Source: Ovis canadensis
Lineage: Eukaryota > Chordata > Mammalia > Artiodactyla > Bovidae
DNA: 64,000 bases
Assembly: GCF_042477335.2 (NCBI RefSeq)
Contig: NC_091250.1
Location: forward strand, 133,025,384 to 133,089,383
Direction of reading: 5' to 3'
The translations under genes were made by a program, and so were the position numbers. The notes below the pieces were generated by a model. It was not told the DNA's origin, did no database searches, and worked only from the letters and a program-made list of their open reading frames with translations. Below are positions 22,563-33,407 of this stretch, piece by piece (the stretch's first letter is position 1; each line of letters begins with the position of its first letter).

Positions 22563-23744
22563 AGATCTTTCCCGGGTCCACAACCAGCCCTGCCCCTCCT
22601 CTACCCCAACAACCAGGCCCAGAGACGGAGGGGGGCCTGGGCCCCCACTCAGCCTGACCTTGTAGGGTGCCCTCCCGCCTTGGTGGGTTGAGCTCACCCT
22701 CCAGCCTGCACAAGGCTGGGAAAGGCCGCAGCGCCTTGAGGCAGTGGCCCAGCCCCTGGCTGGGAAGGGAGAGAGCCAGGACCAGGTGGGGAGGGACAGG
22801 GCTGGCCCCTAAGGAGGCCTGCCCGGGTTCTGGACTTCAAGGGGCTGTGAGTTGGGGAGAAGGGAGAGAGGAGAGGTGCGGGCGGCTGGGCGGTCCTGGG
22901 CCCCGCCGCCGGGCCTCAGTCCAGGGCCCAGGGAGGGGAGTCCCCTCGCGCTGTCAGGCGCAGCTGGACTGGGGGCAGGGTTCTGGGTGCTGTCAGGAGC
23001 CTGGGGTGGGGAGAGTCCAGCTGTCTTCCCAGCACCCCCAGAGTCACCCACCCCGGCCCACCCCACAAATTCCCGCCCAGACCTCTTGACTTTGGCTGAC
23101 CCGACTACCCTGGCCTGACACCTACCAGAGCCCCATGGGTCCCCGACGGGGGTAGTAGGGGTCCTCTGAGCACAGCGAGACCCCTGCCCAGACCCCAGAG
23201 TGGGGAGGAGGAGGGCCCAGCACAGGACCGTTCATTGAGTGGCGAAGAAAGGGACCCAGGGCAGAGAGGATCTCCGGGACCCTAGGGAGAGGAAAGGAGG
23301 ACCTGGGGGGACTGCAGAGGTGGTGGGGTGCTGGCGGGAGCGGGCTGGAGGGCCAGGAGCCCGGAAGGTGAAGAAAACCAGGAGCAGACTTGGGCAGGGG
23401 GGCCAGGGCCCAGAGACCGCGGAGGGGAGGAAGCAAGGGAAAACGCCTGCCCAGCTGGAGGTCTGGGGCCCCCGCTTAGAACCTTCCAGGGGGCTCCCTG
23501 GGCCCTGGGCTCCAAGTGCTCCTGAGGGCAGGGAGGGTGTGACGCTCCTGACCACCCGCGGCACCCCGGCTGCCTGCTCCTAACCGGGAGTCTGTGACGC
23601 AGCACCCGGCCTTCTCGCCGAAGCTCTGCTCCCCTGATGCTTTCCAGGCTGGGGGCTGGGTGCAGGAGCCCGCCAGGCACAGAGGGCGGCACTCCAGCTG
23701 GACTTCGGGACCAAGGAGAATAGGCTGGGACAAGGGCTGAAGAT
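22563..23744. other. NAT8L-NICOL1 spacer, nothing recognised
   Basis: Unique GC-rich DNA. I see no exon-like block with conserved motifs on either strand. Confidence 0.6.
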
Positions 23745-24030
23745 GGAGAAGGCAATGGCACCCCCACTCCAGTACTCTTGCCTGGAAAATCCTATGGATG
23801 GAGGAGCCTGGTGGGCTGCAGTCCATGGGGTCGCTAAGAGTCGGATACGACTAAGCAACTTGTTCACTTTCACTTTTCACTTCCATGCATTGGAGGAGGA
23901 AATGGCAACCCACTCCAGTGTTCTTGCCTGGAGAACCCCAGGGATGGGGGAGCCTGGTGGGCTGCTGTCTGTGGGGTCGCACAGAGTCGGACACGACCGA
24001 AGTGACTTAGCAGCAGCAGCAGCAGCAGGG
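23745..24030 (+). repeat. Bov-tA-type SINE dimer with CAG tail
   Basis: Two monomers, each beginning GAGAAGGCAATGGCACCC-like or GAGGAAATGGCAACCCACTC and ending GGTCG...AGAGTCGGA.ACGAC. They are joined by a TTCACTTTCACTTTTCACTT linker. The element ends in a (CAG)6 run near 24,010-24,028, a common tail of ruminant SINEs. Confidence 0.9.
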
Positions 24031-24520
24031 CTGAAGAAAGAGGTGGGCGGGGGAGGCTGCGTGGGAACTCCGTGGAGAGGGGCAGCACGTGCGAAGGCCC
24101 GGGGGTGGCGGGGGCTACGAGGCCAACGTGCTCGCAGAAATTTCCAGACGGCTGATTTACCACCCGGTTGTCGAGGAAGCTATTTGGAGGCGGCCCACTG
24201 TGAGAGGACGGTGTGGAATATAGGGAGCAGTGCCTCCAAACCAGAAGCGTGAAGGTGGGCGGCGGGGACGCCCAGCTGGTTGGGAGCCAGAGGGCACAGG
24301 CCGGGGGGACACGCTGGGAAGGACCGGGCTGCTGGAGGAGGGACGGGTGTGACGAAGGCAGACGAGCGGGAGCGATCGGGTGAGCAGTCTGCAGGGGCAG
24401 CAAGCGCTGCCCCAGAGGCAACGCCATCCCAGCTCACGCGGCCCCTACGCAGCCACAAAGACACGCTTGGTCCAGTCAGCACAAAGCGGCAGTACTGCTC
24501 AGGACAGAGCCCGGATGTCC

Positions 24521-24592
24521 TTGACCTTGACTGCACACAAGGCTAAACCCTTCCCGGTTGACCTTGACTGCACACAAGGCTAAACCCCTCCC
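24521..24592. promoter_or_regulatory. 37-bp tandem duplication carrying TGACCTTGA half-sites
   Basis: A 30-base block starting TTGACCTTGACTGCACACAA occurs identically at 24,521 and 24,558. Each copy contains TGACCTTGA (24,522-24,530 and 24,559-24,567), the reverse of TCAAGGTCA, the extended half-site bound by ERR and NR5A (SF-1/LRH-1) receptors. The pair lies 3.7 kb upstream of NAT8L and 1.5 kb past the 3' end of NICOL1. Binding is inferred from the motif only. Confidence 0.5.
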
Positions 24593-26100
24593 AGGGCCCA
24601 AGCTGCTTCTCCAGCGCCACCCCCAGAGGCCCTTCCCCACTTCAACAGGCTCTGCCCCTGCTGCCCACCCCAGGGGGCCCACCTGGGGCTCCAGCCTCCA
24701 AGGCCTGCGACAGGCTGGCTTCTGCCCAAAGCCCCCCTGGGGCTCTGCTCTCTCCCTGCCCTGTGAACCAATCCTCCTCGGGGGCATCCCCTCCCCGCCC
24801 CCACCCCCGAACCCCAGGGGCCTTCTCTCCCCAGCGCCTTCCCAGGTGTGTCTGCCCCACGCCTCCTGGGCCTCTCTGCTCACCCATGTCCCCCAGCCCT
24901 GGCCCCTCACTCCCAATGGTGCCGACTCTGTCCCCAACCCGAGTCCATCCTCGGCCAGCAGCCAGGAAGGTCCGGCTTAGACAGACTTCAGCCGTCTACC
25001 TCTCTAACCCTCTGCAGGCAGATGGCTCTGCCACCGCCTAGCCCTTCAGCTTTCGGCCCCTGCCGCCGTGCCCGGTGGGGCCGTCTCTTCCTCCCAAAGG
25101 GCACCCCCTGCAGAGGCTTTTCAAAGAGGACCCCTCCTTCTGTTCGCAGGGGCTCCAGCTGGAGCCAGGCCTTGGGGCTGCCCGGCCCAGTTAGACTTCG
25201 ACCTTGGATAAACCGGTGATTTTCAGTTTAAATGCGTCCTGAGTACTTCCTGGGACATGCTACACTAAGTGCTCACACTCGAAATGCCTGCCTGCTCCCC
25301 ACCCCCCCAGAAGGGCTCAGCGGTCCTCGTGTTTGGGAATCTGGGCTCCCTGGCAGCCAGGAATGGCCACGTGACGGAGGCCAAGCCGTGGGGCGTGGGT
25401 ACTCTCTGGCAGCGCCCTGATGGAGGTGCCTGTTTCTGCCACCCTCTGCTCCTTTGGGGGCCCCAGGACAGGCGGCCCCGGTCCCTGCCCCCACGCCCAG
25501 GCCCGAAGGCTACCGAGGCCGGCCGCGGCTCCAGCTTGCCCTCCCCCAAGCCTCGCTCTGGCCTGTCTGAAACCAGCCCATGGACATCCTCCCCCTCAGA
25601 CATCGAGCTCAGCTCCCCGTGAAGCCAAGGTAGGACTCTGGTTTGTTCCCTGAGGTCCTGCCGCCTGGAGCACCACCCGCAGGCTGGACGGGTCCAGCAG
25701 AAGAGAATTGAGGATGGGAGGAAAGTCACGGTCAAGGGTTGGGAAGCCACTGGGGCAAGGAAGGGCCTGGGCAAAGCATCTGAACAGCTGTGTGCACCAG
25801 ACCCCCAGGACAGGACAGGCTGGGCCAGGGACTGGGGTCGCCCTCCCAGGCAGGGGACCAGGAGTGTCCAGCTCTGGCCACCTGGGATAGCAGCGCCAGG
25901 CCAAGTGCACCCTCCGAGCTAAAAAGGAAGTACAAACAGGGAACAGGGGAGGCCCCTGGAGGGCGGTGGCCACGGTGCCCACGGATGCACACCCCCAGCC
26001 TGGTGCCGGGGTAGGAGAGCTGCCTGGCGGGGAAGCCCAGGCCCAGGCAGGGACTCCGGGGGATGATGATGGGCGCTGGTGGCCGGAGCAGGGACACAGG
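24593..26100. other. Spacer between NAT8L and NICOL1
   Basis: Unique, C-rich on the plus strand. No gene, RNA or mobile element recognised. Confidence 0.6.
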
Positions 26101-26121
26101 ACACCGGTGTGGGGACCAAGC

Positions 26122-26128
26122 TTTTATT
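26122..26128 (-). terminator. NICOL1: NICOL1 poly(A) signal
   Basis: Minus-strand AATAAA (plus TTTATT at 26,123-26,128) lies only about 30 bases past the NICOL1 stop, giving a very short 3' UTR, as is typical for this compact gene. Confidence 0.85.
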
Positions 26129-26155
26129 GGTGAGGGCACGTGCTGGTGTGGGTGC

Positions 26156-26221
26156 TCAGCGCCCGGCCGGCCAGCAGGCACACAGGGCCCGGCGTTCGGC
26201 CTGCAGCAGGAGGCTCTCCGT
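26156..26221 (-). CDS. NICOL1: NICOL1 coding exon 3
   Basis: Minus-strand acceptor TTTGCAG, then TESLLLQAERRALCACWPAG, Arg and TGA. This closes the conserved C-terminus of the small secreted protein formerly called C4orf48. The two cysteines of CAC pair with those of the PCVDC motif in exon 2 or with each other; the pairing is inferred. The exon is in phase 0 with exon 2. Confidence 0.95.
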   Translation of the reverse strand, partial: TESLLLQAERRALCACWPAGR

Positions 26222-27006
26222 CTGCAAAGCAACGAGGGGTGTGAGGGCTCTGCCAGGCAGCACCTAGACCCCGGGGGCCGTCCAGCTCCCGGCTGCCCCC
26301 CAAGACCTGCCCACTCCCAGGACTCCTGACGCCTGAACCCAGCTGCGTCCGGACACGCCCAGCCCCAGCCCCGCAGACTGACTGCAGGAGACCCTCAGGG
26401 ACCCCTCGGCTGCCCCTAGACCCCCCCGCACTCCCCTGCCTCTGCTGCTCCTGCCCTGGGCCTGGCCTCCCTGAGCCCCACACCTAAACAACTCTTGCGG
26501 CTTCTCTTTCAGGGGCCCCTCTGTCCTGACAGCTCCTCCAGCCCCCCAGGGTGGGCTGCCCGTGGCTCCAGAAGTGTCCCCAGCGGGCACTCCAGGTCTG
26601 AGGAAACCCCTGGGAACTGGGAGGAGACGTAGCAGGGCAGGGTGTCCCCTTCTTCCTACTTCTCCGAGTGCTCCCCCTTCCCAGAAATACATCTTTCTGT
26701 CACAAACGAGAACTTCCTTGGCTTCCAGACTTGGCGGGGTGACTCGGGGCACCCCAGGCCTGCACCCACTCCCTGCAGAGGAGGCGGGGGTCCGGGGTGG
26801 AAGCCCCCAGACAGCTTGGCACAAGCTGGCCTTCCAGCCCATCCAGATAGTCTCCTGCGTCACCCTCTCTGCCCACTGGGAAAGGCTGGCTTGGGACAGG
26901 CTGTCCTTTCCGGTGACCCCGGGAAAGGAGCTAGAGAGGCCACCGGGAGGAGCCGAACTGGGCAGATTCCACCCTCTACCCTCCGTGCACCCCTTGGGAG
27001 GCTCAC
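26222..27006 (-). other. NICOL1: NICOL1 intron 2
   Basis: 785 bases between donor CGG|GTGAGC and acceptor TTTGCAG on the minus strand. No repeat recognised. Confidence 0.85.
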
Positions 27007-27095
27007 CCGAGCGTCCAGGCTGTAGGCCGTCTTGCGCAGGTCCTGCAGGGCGCGCTGCATGAACTCGAAAGCGTGGCAGTCCACGCACGGGCGGC
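27007..27095 (-). CDS. NICOL1: NICOL1 coding exon 2
   Basis: Encodes the most conserved block, RPCVDCHAFEFMQRALQDLR then KTAYSLDAR, on the minus strand. Its first two bases complete a Ser codon begun in exon 1. NICOL1 is a secreted neuropeptide-like factor. In mouse it binds NELL2 and supports lumicrine signalling from testis to epididymis through ROS1, and it is also expressed in brain. The sequence here matches the mammalian mature peptide almost residue for residue, so the gene is under strong constraint. Confidence 0.96.
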
Positions 27096-27307
27096 CTGCG
27101 CGGGGGTCGGGGTAGGGGGGGTCCGGGTCAGGGCACGCTCGCAGCCGGGTCCCCCCAACCCCGGGCAGCGGCCTCCCTGTGCCCCCCGCCTCCCGCCCGC
27201 GGGGGCGCCCGGACCACCCGGGAACAAAGGCGAGCCACGCCCCTCCCGGGCGCCCGAGTCGGGTCAGGGCCCCCGGGGACCCCTCCGCGTGCGCGCGCGG
27301 CACCTAC
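27096..27307 (-). other. NICOL1: NICOL1 intron 1
   Basis: 212-base CpG-rich intron between donor GTAGGT and acceptor CGCGCAG on the minus strand. Confidence 0.88.
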
Positions 27308-27452
27308 TCTGCGCGGGGACGGCGTTCCCGGCGGCGGGCTCGGCGCGGGCCTGGGCGCCCAGCAGCGTGGCGCTCAGCACCAGCAGCAGCAGCAGCAGCA
27401 GCCGCCGCGGCGGCGGCGACCTCGGGGGTCCGCACGGCGGCAGGGGGGCCAT
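27308..27452 (-). CDS. NICOL1: NICOL1 coding exon 1 (signal peptide)
   Basis: Starts MAPLPPCGPPRSPPPRR, then a hydrophobic core of seven Leu plus VLSATLLGA, with likely cleavage after QARA, then EPAAGNAVPAQ. The donor is CAGA|GTAGGT, which leaves one base over. The alternative donor AG|GTGCCG three bases on would break the frame with exon 2. The three exons total 300 bases, or 99 residues. The seven leucines are all CTG codons, i.e. a pure (CAG)7 on the plus strand at 27,381-27,401. Confidence 0.95.
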
Positions 27453-29194
27453 GGCCGAGCGGAGGGAGCCCGGGCGCCCTGCAGGAGCCGACGGTCTGCG
27501 GCGTCCGCCCCTTGGGCAGGCGGACCCCGACCCCGAGCTCGGTTTCGGCGACCCACCCGCCCCGACCCCCCGGGACCCGTGAGCCCACCTCCAGGGCCCC
27601 GCCCCCTGGGACGAGCGAACCCCCCCAGGCCCCGCCCCCGGGCCTGGAGGCTCCCCACGCCCCCGACCCCCAACTCCCGCCACGCCCCCCGGGCTCTGCG
27701 ACCCCTCCCCTCTCCCGCGTCCTCCGCCCAGTGAGCCCCCGTCCCGCCCTCACCGCGGTTCGGGGGACCCCGCGACAGCGGCGCGGCGACTCGAGAAAGA
27801 CGCGCTGCGTCCGGCGCGCACCGCGCATGCGCCCCGACCCCGCCCCAGCCCCCCCCATCCAACGTCGTCGTCATGGAAACCCTGGACCGCGCGAACCGCT
27901 CGCTTAAAGGGACCGAGGTGATGGCTCCGGACGCGGTACGCGCGGCCCCGGCCGGGATCCGCACGCAGGCGCCGTCAGGCCTACCCTACAGGCGTGGGCT
28001 CCTGAGGGCTGCCTGCAGGAGGCGGCCCCTGGGCAGCAGCTCCAGAGCCGCCGCCGGCGGCCCGGAGACCCGGGTGTCCCTGGACCGATTCCGAGGGAGA
28101 GGGCTCGGTGCCCGCCCGGGGCTGGGGGACAGCGACGGCAAACGCGCGGCCTCTGCGCCCAGTGAGCCAGTGGGTCCAGTCAGGGCGGGTTGCGCCGGGG
28201 ATATCGGCTTCGGGAGCGACCCAGGCCCGGGGGCCGTCCGGGCTCCGCCCCTCGCCCCGGCTCAGCCTCGTGCCTGACCTTCAGGCCAGAGGCGCAGGTA
28301 AGAAGCCATCGGGCTGCCCGGCCCCCGCCAGCGCTCCGTGTCCGGACACACTCCACGCCGGCCGCGTGGCCTGGGACGGGTCGCGTGGCCTCTCTGCGCC
28401 CTTTGCTCCCTAGCGATCGCACAAGGTCGTGGGAAGTAAAGAGCCGAGTGTGGCCCCCGCGGGCGCCCCGAGGCGCGCGGGAACCACCCCTCCTTCTGAG
28501 AAGGGTGCTGCCTGCTTGGCGTCCACCGGGTCTTTACGAGGCGCAGCGCCGATGCGGAGGCGGCGACCTCCCGGCCGTGCGCCCTGGAGCCGCCAGCGGC
28601 CCGCGCGGCACCGGGCAGCCCCGGGCCCCCTTGGTGGTGGCAGCGCCGGGCCGGACGGCCTCCACCCCACCCCCGGGCCTTGGGTCGGGTGGCGGCCGGG
28701 CACGGGATGGGACGTTCGCGGCCCGGACCTGACGCGGGCGCGCTGGCCTAGGGGCTGGGCAGGGCTTGCGATAGCCACGCTCTGCTCCCCGTCGGGCCCT
28801 GGGGAGGGCTGGGCTGGGCAGGGGGCGTCCGGAAACTCCGACGGGCCGCCTTCCCGGACGCGCGTGTTTCCCTGCCCTTCGTCCGGAGCCCCGCGGCGCG
28901 GTCCAGCCTCACCGTCCTTGCCCCGCTCGCTGTCGGCCCCCGGCTGCGTCCTCCCTGCGACCGAGCGGGTACCGAGAGGACCGCGCCGCCCGGGTCCTGA
29001 ATCCCTGCCCCACCCCCGCCCGCGCCGGACTCCCGGCGCCCCGCCGGCCCCCGCCCTCCCCGGATGCGGACCTTCCGTCTCCACTGGGTCTTCCTCAAGC
29101 CGGCTGTGATTTCTTCCATATCCCAGGGGAACAAACTTCTGAGCCCCTCGACTCGCCATCACTTCTCCTCCCCGTCCAGTTTCTCCCCCTTCCT

Positions 29195-29405
29195 CTCTTT
29201 AAAATGCCTTTAGTTTTGGCTGTTCTGGGTCTGCGGGCGGGCTCTGTCTAGTCGTCTGGCGGGGGCTTCTCACTGCAGTTTCTCCTGCGGCTAAGCTCGG
29301 GCTCAGTGGTCCCACAGCGGGCGCAGTCTGCCCAGACCGGGGGCTGACCCTGTGTGCCCTGCGTAGGCAAGCGGATTGCTAACCACTCGACCACCAGGCA
29401 AGTCC
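29195..29405 (-). repeat. tRNA-derived SINE, reversed
   Basis: The plus strand reads TTTTGGCTGTTCTGGG near the left end and finishes with TTGCTAACCACTCGACCACC then AGGCAAGTCC, the reverse of a tRNA-like head. Confidence 0.75.
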
Positions 29406-30294
29406 TTTCTCGAGCCCACACCTGTTGCCTGGGTTGCCAGCAGCTGTCTGGCTGGAGATGGACGCGGAGGGGTGTGGTCCATGTGACCGTGGCCGGTGCG
29501 TGGGTCCAGGAAGCTCTGGGAGCGGCTGGCTTTGATGGCCCAGAACCCCCAACCCCTCGGCGCCCTCCACTGTGGGGCCGCGGCCAGGGGCATCTGATCA
29601 GGGCCCGGGAGGAGGCTGCCTCCTGCTCCTCGTGCGCGCCGCCCCGGGCGTCGTCTGGTGACCCTGGCCCCGGTCCGGAGGAGATCCGCCCCCCGACTCA
29701 CCGCGGAGACTCACCGCACCCACTCTCGGCTGTCACCGACCCCCCTGCACTTACACCACCACCACCACCCCCCACCCCCCACCCCCGCCAGGGGAAGCCC
29801 AGTGGGGAGGTGGAGCCCAGGGGGGTTGCCAGTGAGCAAGCGGGCACAGAAAGGGAGGAGGGGAAGGTGTATGTGCTTGGAGGTGGGGGGCTGGCAGGCT
29901 GGTTTCCAGCGGCAGAGGCTCTGCCAGCAAATAGCGACAGAGGAGTGTGAGCCCGGCTTCGCGGCACCCAGGGCGAGCGGCTTGGGCGCAGCGAGAGTCC
30001 CGCGCAGGCCTCTTCTGCTCACCTGCAAGCCTGGGGGCGGACTGTCTCGATGCTGCAGGGGCAAGAGCGGCCGCAGCACAGCCGCCACAAACAAAACCCA
30101 CACCGCTGACAGCACCGAGACTGTGTCGGCGCGGAAGGTATTTAAAAATGGCTCTGGACTAGGGATGCTCCCGCAAGTGGCGGAAGAAAATTCACACGCC
30201 ACTTGGAAGAAAGCATCTTCACCTCGGGCCTTGGAAAACGAGTGAAATGGGTAGACACCCACACTCCAGCTCCATGCTGTCTGCACGAGGCTCA
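29406..30294. other. Spacer with a short CAC/C-rich tract
   Basis: Mostly unique GC-rich DNA. A (CAC)n/C-run occurs at about 29,752-29,790. No gene recognised. Confidence 0.55.
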
Positions 30295-30535
30295 CTTAAT
30301 CTTTTTTTATTTGCGCCTTTTTAAAAAGCGTGTTCATTTATTAGGCTGTGTCGGCTCTGAGCTGTGTCCTCGTTGGTTGCCGGGCTGGGACTCTTATCTG
30401 TGGCTCTCTAGTCACAGAGGGCAGGCTTACCGCTCCCCAGCTTGTGGGGTCTTTGTTCCCCACCAGGGATCGAGCCCCCGGCCCCTGCCTTGCCAGGCAG
30501 ATTCTCAACCACTGGACACCAGCAAAGTCCATCCC
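30295..30535 (-). repeat. tRNA-derived SINE, reversed
   Basis: Reads TTTTTTTATTTGCGCC..., CCACCAGGGATCGAGCCCCC, TTCTCAACCACTGGACACC on the plus strand, the reverse of a CHR/ART element with its tail at the left. Confidence 0.8.
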
Positions 30536-30539
30536 TGAA

Positions 30540-30760
30540 AGAGGCTCAGTTTAAATCCAAAGACACAAGTAGATCGAAGGCAAAAGGATGAGAAAAGGTA
30601 TTCCCTGCAAATGATACTTAGAAGAGAGCCAGGGTGGCTAAACCATCGCCAGACAAAAAGGAGCTTACATCAGAAAGGTTTGCAGTGGACAACGAAGGAC
30701 ATTCTCTCATCAATGAAAGGCTTGATAGGGCAGGAAGGTAAGACAGGCATCAGTGTCAGC
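30540..30760 (+). mobile_element. L1 fragment
   Basis: Resembles the internal L1 segment with ATTCCCTGCAAATGATAC..., AGAGAGCCAGGGTGGCTA and GACAACGAAGGACATT. Diverged and short. No open frame. Confidence 0.55.
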
Positions 30761-31029
30761 ACACCCAGGGAGAGACTGAAAATACAGGGAGCAAAAACGA
30801 ACAGAATGTAAGACGCAGTTCTCCAGGAACAACAGACTTGAATACCCCACTCACAGGATCGGATGGAGCAATCAGAGGATGAGGAGGAAGACGGCACTCG
30901 CAACCAGACGTAACGGACGCGCCCAGGACACCTGCCTGATGACACCCATCCTTCTCAGGCACACGTGGGATGCTTTCCAGGAGAAACATTTTCACTAAAG
31001 AAGTCTTCACAGATTTGGGGGCAGGGAGG

Positions 31030-31135
31030 CACTGCACAGCTTGTGAGATTTTAATTCTCAACCAGGGATTGAACCCAGGTCCTCAGCAGCAAAAGCACAG
31101 AATCCCAGCCGTTGAATCACCAGGGAATTCCCATC
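31030..31135 (-). repeat. tRNA-derived SINE fragment, reversed
   Basis: CCAGGGATTGAACCCAGGTC...ATCACCAGGGAATTCCC on the plus strand. Confidence 0.65.
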
Positions 31136-31680
31136 AATAGATTTTAAAAGCTCGATGCCGTAAAAAGTAGGATGGTGCTGGGACTCGATAACAGAAGGAA
31201 AAGCGGAACTTTGAAGAGCCAGAGGGTCAGAGGAGAAATCACAAGGGAACTTAGAAGTGACTTGGAGAGGAATGGAAAGAAAACAAAATGCACCAACACG
31301 TACCGGACACTGCGAGAGCGGTGATGAGAGGGAAGCTATAGCTATAAACACTCACGTTAAAAGAGAAAGGTCAAATCAACAGCCTGATTTTACAGCTTAA
31401 GGAGCTAGAGGAACAAGCAACCTAAGCCAGGCAGGAGGAGGGATTCCATGGTGGCCCAGGGCTCGACGCCCGCTGCCAAGGACGGGCTCCATCCCTGGGC
31501 GGGGAACGAGGTCCCGGCAGCTGGGTGTTGTGGCCAAAAAGAAAAAGCCTACAGAGGGAAGGAAAGATTAGGGTGGAGATACAAAGCACGAAACAGAGAC
31601 CAGAAAAGACAGAGAGATCAGTGGAGCAAAAAGTTGGTTCTTTGAAAAGATCAGCATACTTGAGAAACCATTAACCAAAT
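31136..31680 (+). mobile_element. L1 ORF2 remnant, part 1 (with SINE inside)
   Basis: The blocks at 31,350-31,435 (CAAATCAACAGCCTGATTTT and onward) and 31,560-31,680 (GGAGCAAAAAGTTGGTTCTT) match L1 ORF2 in sense orientation. A plus-strand tRNA SINE splits it at about 31,438-31,560. A BovB splits it from part 2 at 33,408. Confidence 0.7.
31438..31560 (+). repeat. tRNA-derived SINE inside L1
   Basis: GGGATTCCATGGTGGCCCAG head followed by GTTGTGGCCAAAAAGAAAAA: a plus-strand tRNA SINE with A-rich end, inserted in the L1 remnant. Confidence 0.7.
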
Positions 31681-33397
31681 CAGTTCAGTTCAGTTCAGTC
31701 GCTCACTTGTGTCTGACTCTTTGCAACCCCATGAATCGCAGCCCGCCAGGCCTCCCTGTCCATCACCAACTCCCGGAGTTCACTCAGACTCACGTCCATC
31801 AAGTCCGTGATGCCATCCAGCCATCTCATCCTGGGTCATCCCCTTCTCCTCCTGCCCACAATCCCTCCCAGCATCAGAGTCTTTTCCAATGAGTCAACTC
31901 TTCGCATGAGGTGGCCAAAGTACTGGAGTTTCAGCTTTAGCATCATTCCTTACAAAGAAATCCCAGGGTTGATCTTCTGAATGGACTGGTTGGATCTCCT
32001 TGCAGTCCAAGGGACTCTCAAGAGTCTTCTCCAACACCACGGTTCAAACGCATCAATTCTTCAGCGCTCAGCCTTCTTCACAGTCCAACTCTCACATCCA
32101 TACATGACCACTGGAAAAACCATAGCCTTGACTAGATGGACCTTAGTCGGCAAAGTAACGTCTCTGCTTTTCAATATGCTATCTAGATTGGTCATAACTT
32201 TTCTTCCAAGGAGTAAGCGTCTTTTAATTTCATGGCTGCAGTCACCAATCTGCAGCGATTTTGGAGCCCAAAAAATAAAGTCTGACAGTGTTTCCACTGT
32301 TTCCCCATCTATTTCCCATGAAGTGATGGGACCGGATGCCATGATCTTAGTTTTCTGAATGTTGAGCTTTAAGCCAAATTTTTCACTCTCCTCTTTCACT
32401 TTCATCAAGAGGCTTTTTAGTTCCTCTTCACTTTCTGCCATAAGGGTGGTGTCATCTGCATATCTGAGGTGATTGATATTTCTCCCGGCAATGATTCCAG
32501 CTTGTGCTTCTTCCAGTCCAGCGTTTCTCATGATGTACTCTGCATAGAAGTTAAATAAGCAGGGTGACAAGATACAGCCTTGACGTACTCCTTTTCCTAT
32601 TTGGAACCAGTCTGTTGTTCCATGTCCAGTTCTAACTGTTGCTTCCTGACCTGCATACAGATTTCTCAAGAGGCAGGTCAGGTGGTCTGGTATTCCCATC
32701 TCTTTCAGAATTTTCCACAGTTTATTGTGATCCACACAGTCAAAGGCTTTGGCATAGTCAATAAAGCAGAAATAGATGTTTTTCTGGAACTCTCTTGCTT
32801 TTTCCATGATCCAGCGGATGTTGGCAATTTGATCTCTGGTTCCTCTGCATTTTCTAAAACCAGCTTGAACATCAGGGAGTTCACGGTTCACGTATTGCTG
32901 AAGCCTGGCTTGGAGAATTTTGAGCATGACTTTACTAGCATGTGAGATGAGTGCAATTGTGTGGTAGTTTGAGCATTCTTTTGCACTGCCTTTCTTCGGA
33001 ATTGGAATGAAAACTGACCTTTTCCAGTCCTGTGGCCACTGCTGAGTTTTCCAAATTTGCTGGCATATTGAGTGCAGCACTTTCACAGCATCATCTTTCA
33101 GGATTTGAAACAGCTCAACTGGAATTCCATCACCTCCACTAGCTTTGTTTGTAGTGATGCTTTCTAAGGCCCACTTGACTTCACATTCCAAGATGTCTGG
33201 CTCTAGATGAGTGATCACACCATCGTGATTATCTGGGTCATGAAGATCTTTTTTGTACAGTTCTTCTGTGTATTCTTGCCACCTCTTCTTACTATCGTCT
33301 GCTTCTGTTAGGTCCATACCATTTCTGTCCTTTATCGAGCCCATCTTTGCATGAAATGTTCCCTTGGTATCTCTAATTTTCTTGAAGAGATCTCTAG
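31681..33397 (-). mobile_element. BovB LINE with long intact RT frame and target-site duplication
   Basis: The minus-strand frame 33,344-32,061 gives 427 residues with no stop. It covers the RT core: GGDGIPVELF (about residues 70-79), CFIDYAKAFDCVDHNKLW (about 193-210), KGVRQGCILSPCLFNFY (about 251-267), the catalytic YADD (295-298) and the C-terminal VMYGCESWTVKKAE block. The element is 5'-truncated, losing the endonuclease, and its 3' tail (TCAGTTCAGTTCAGTTCAGT in plus view) starts at 31,681. It is flanked by TTAACCAAAT at 31,671-31,680 and 33,398-33,407. It sits inside an L1 ORF2. It is not a host gene. Confidence 0.95.
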
Positions 33398-33407
33398 TTA
33401 ACCAAAT

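Larger units (their letters stand above)
27050..29060. promoter_or_regulatory. NICOL1: CpG island over the NICOL1 5' end and upstream
   Basis: Very CpG-dense from exon 2 to about 1.6 kb upstream of the ATG. No TATA box was seen near the gene. The frames inside it (for example 27,179-27,907 and 28,410-29,162) are GC artefacts with no family signature. The extent upstream is large for a gene this small and could hold a second, divergent promoter. Confidence 0.7.

Noticed and set aside
32580-32945. Open frame (MTYSFSYLEPVCC...) on the antisense strand of BovB, seen again at 1,534-1,788 and 43,872-44,081
   Set aside because: Conserved only because the RT sequence on the other strand is shared among BovB copies; no independent evidence of coding.
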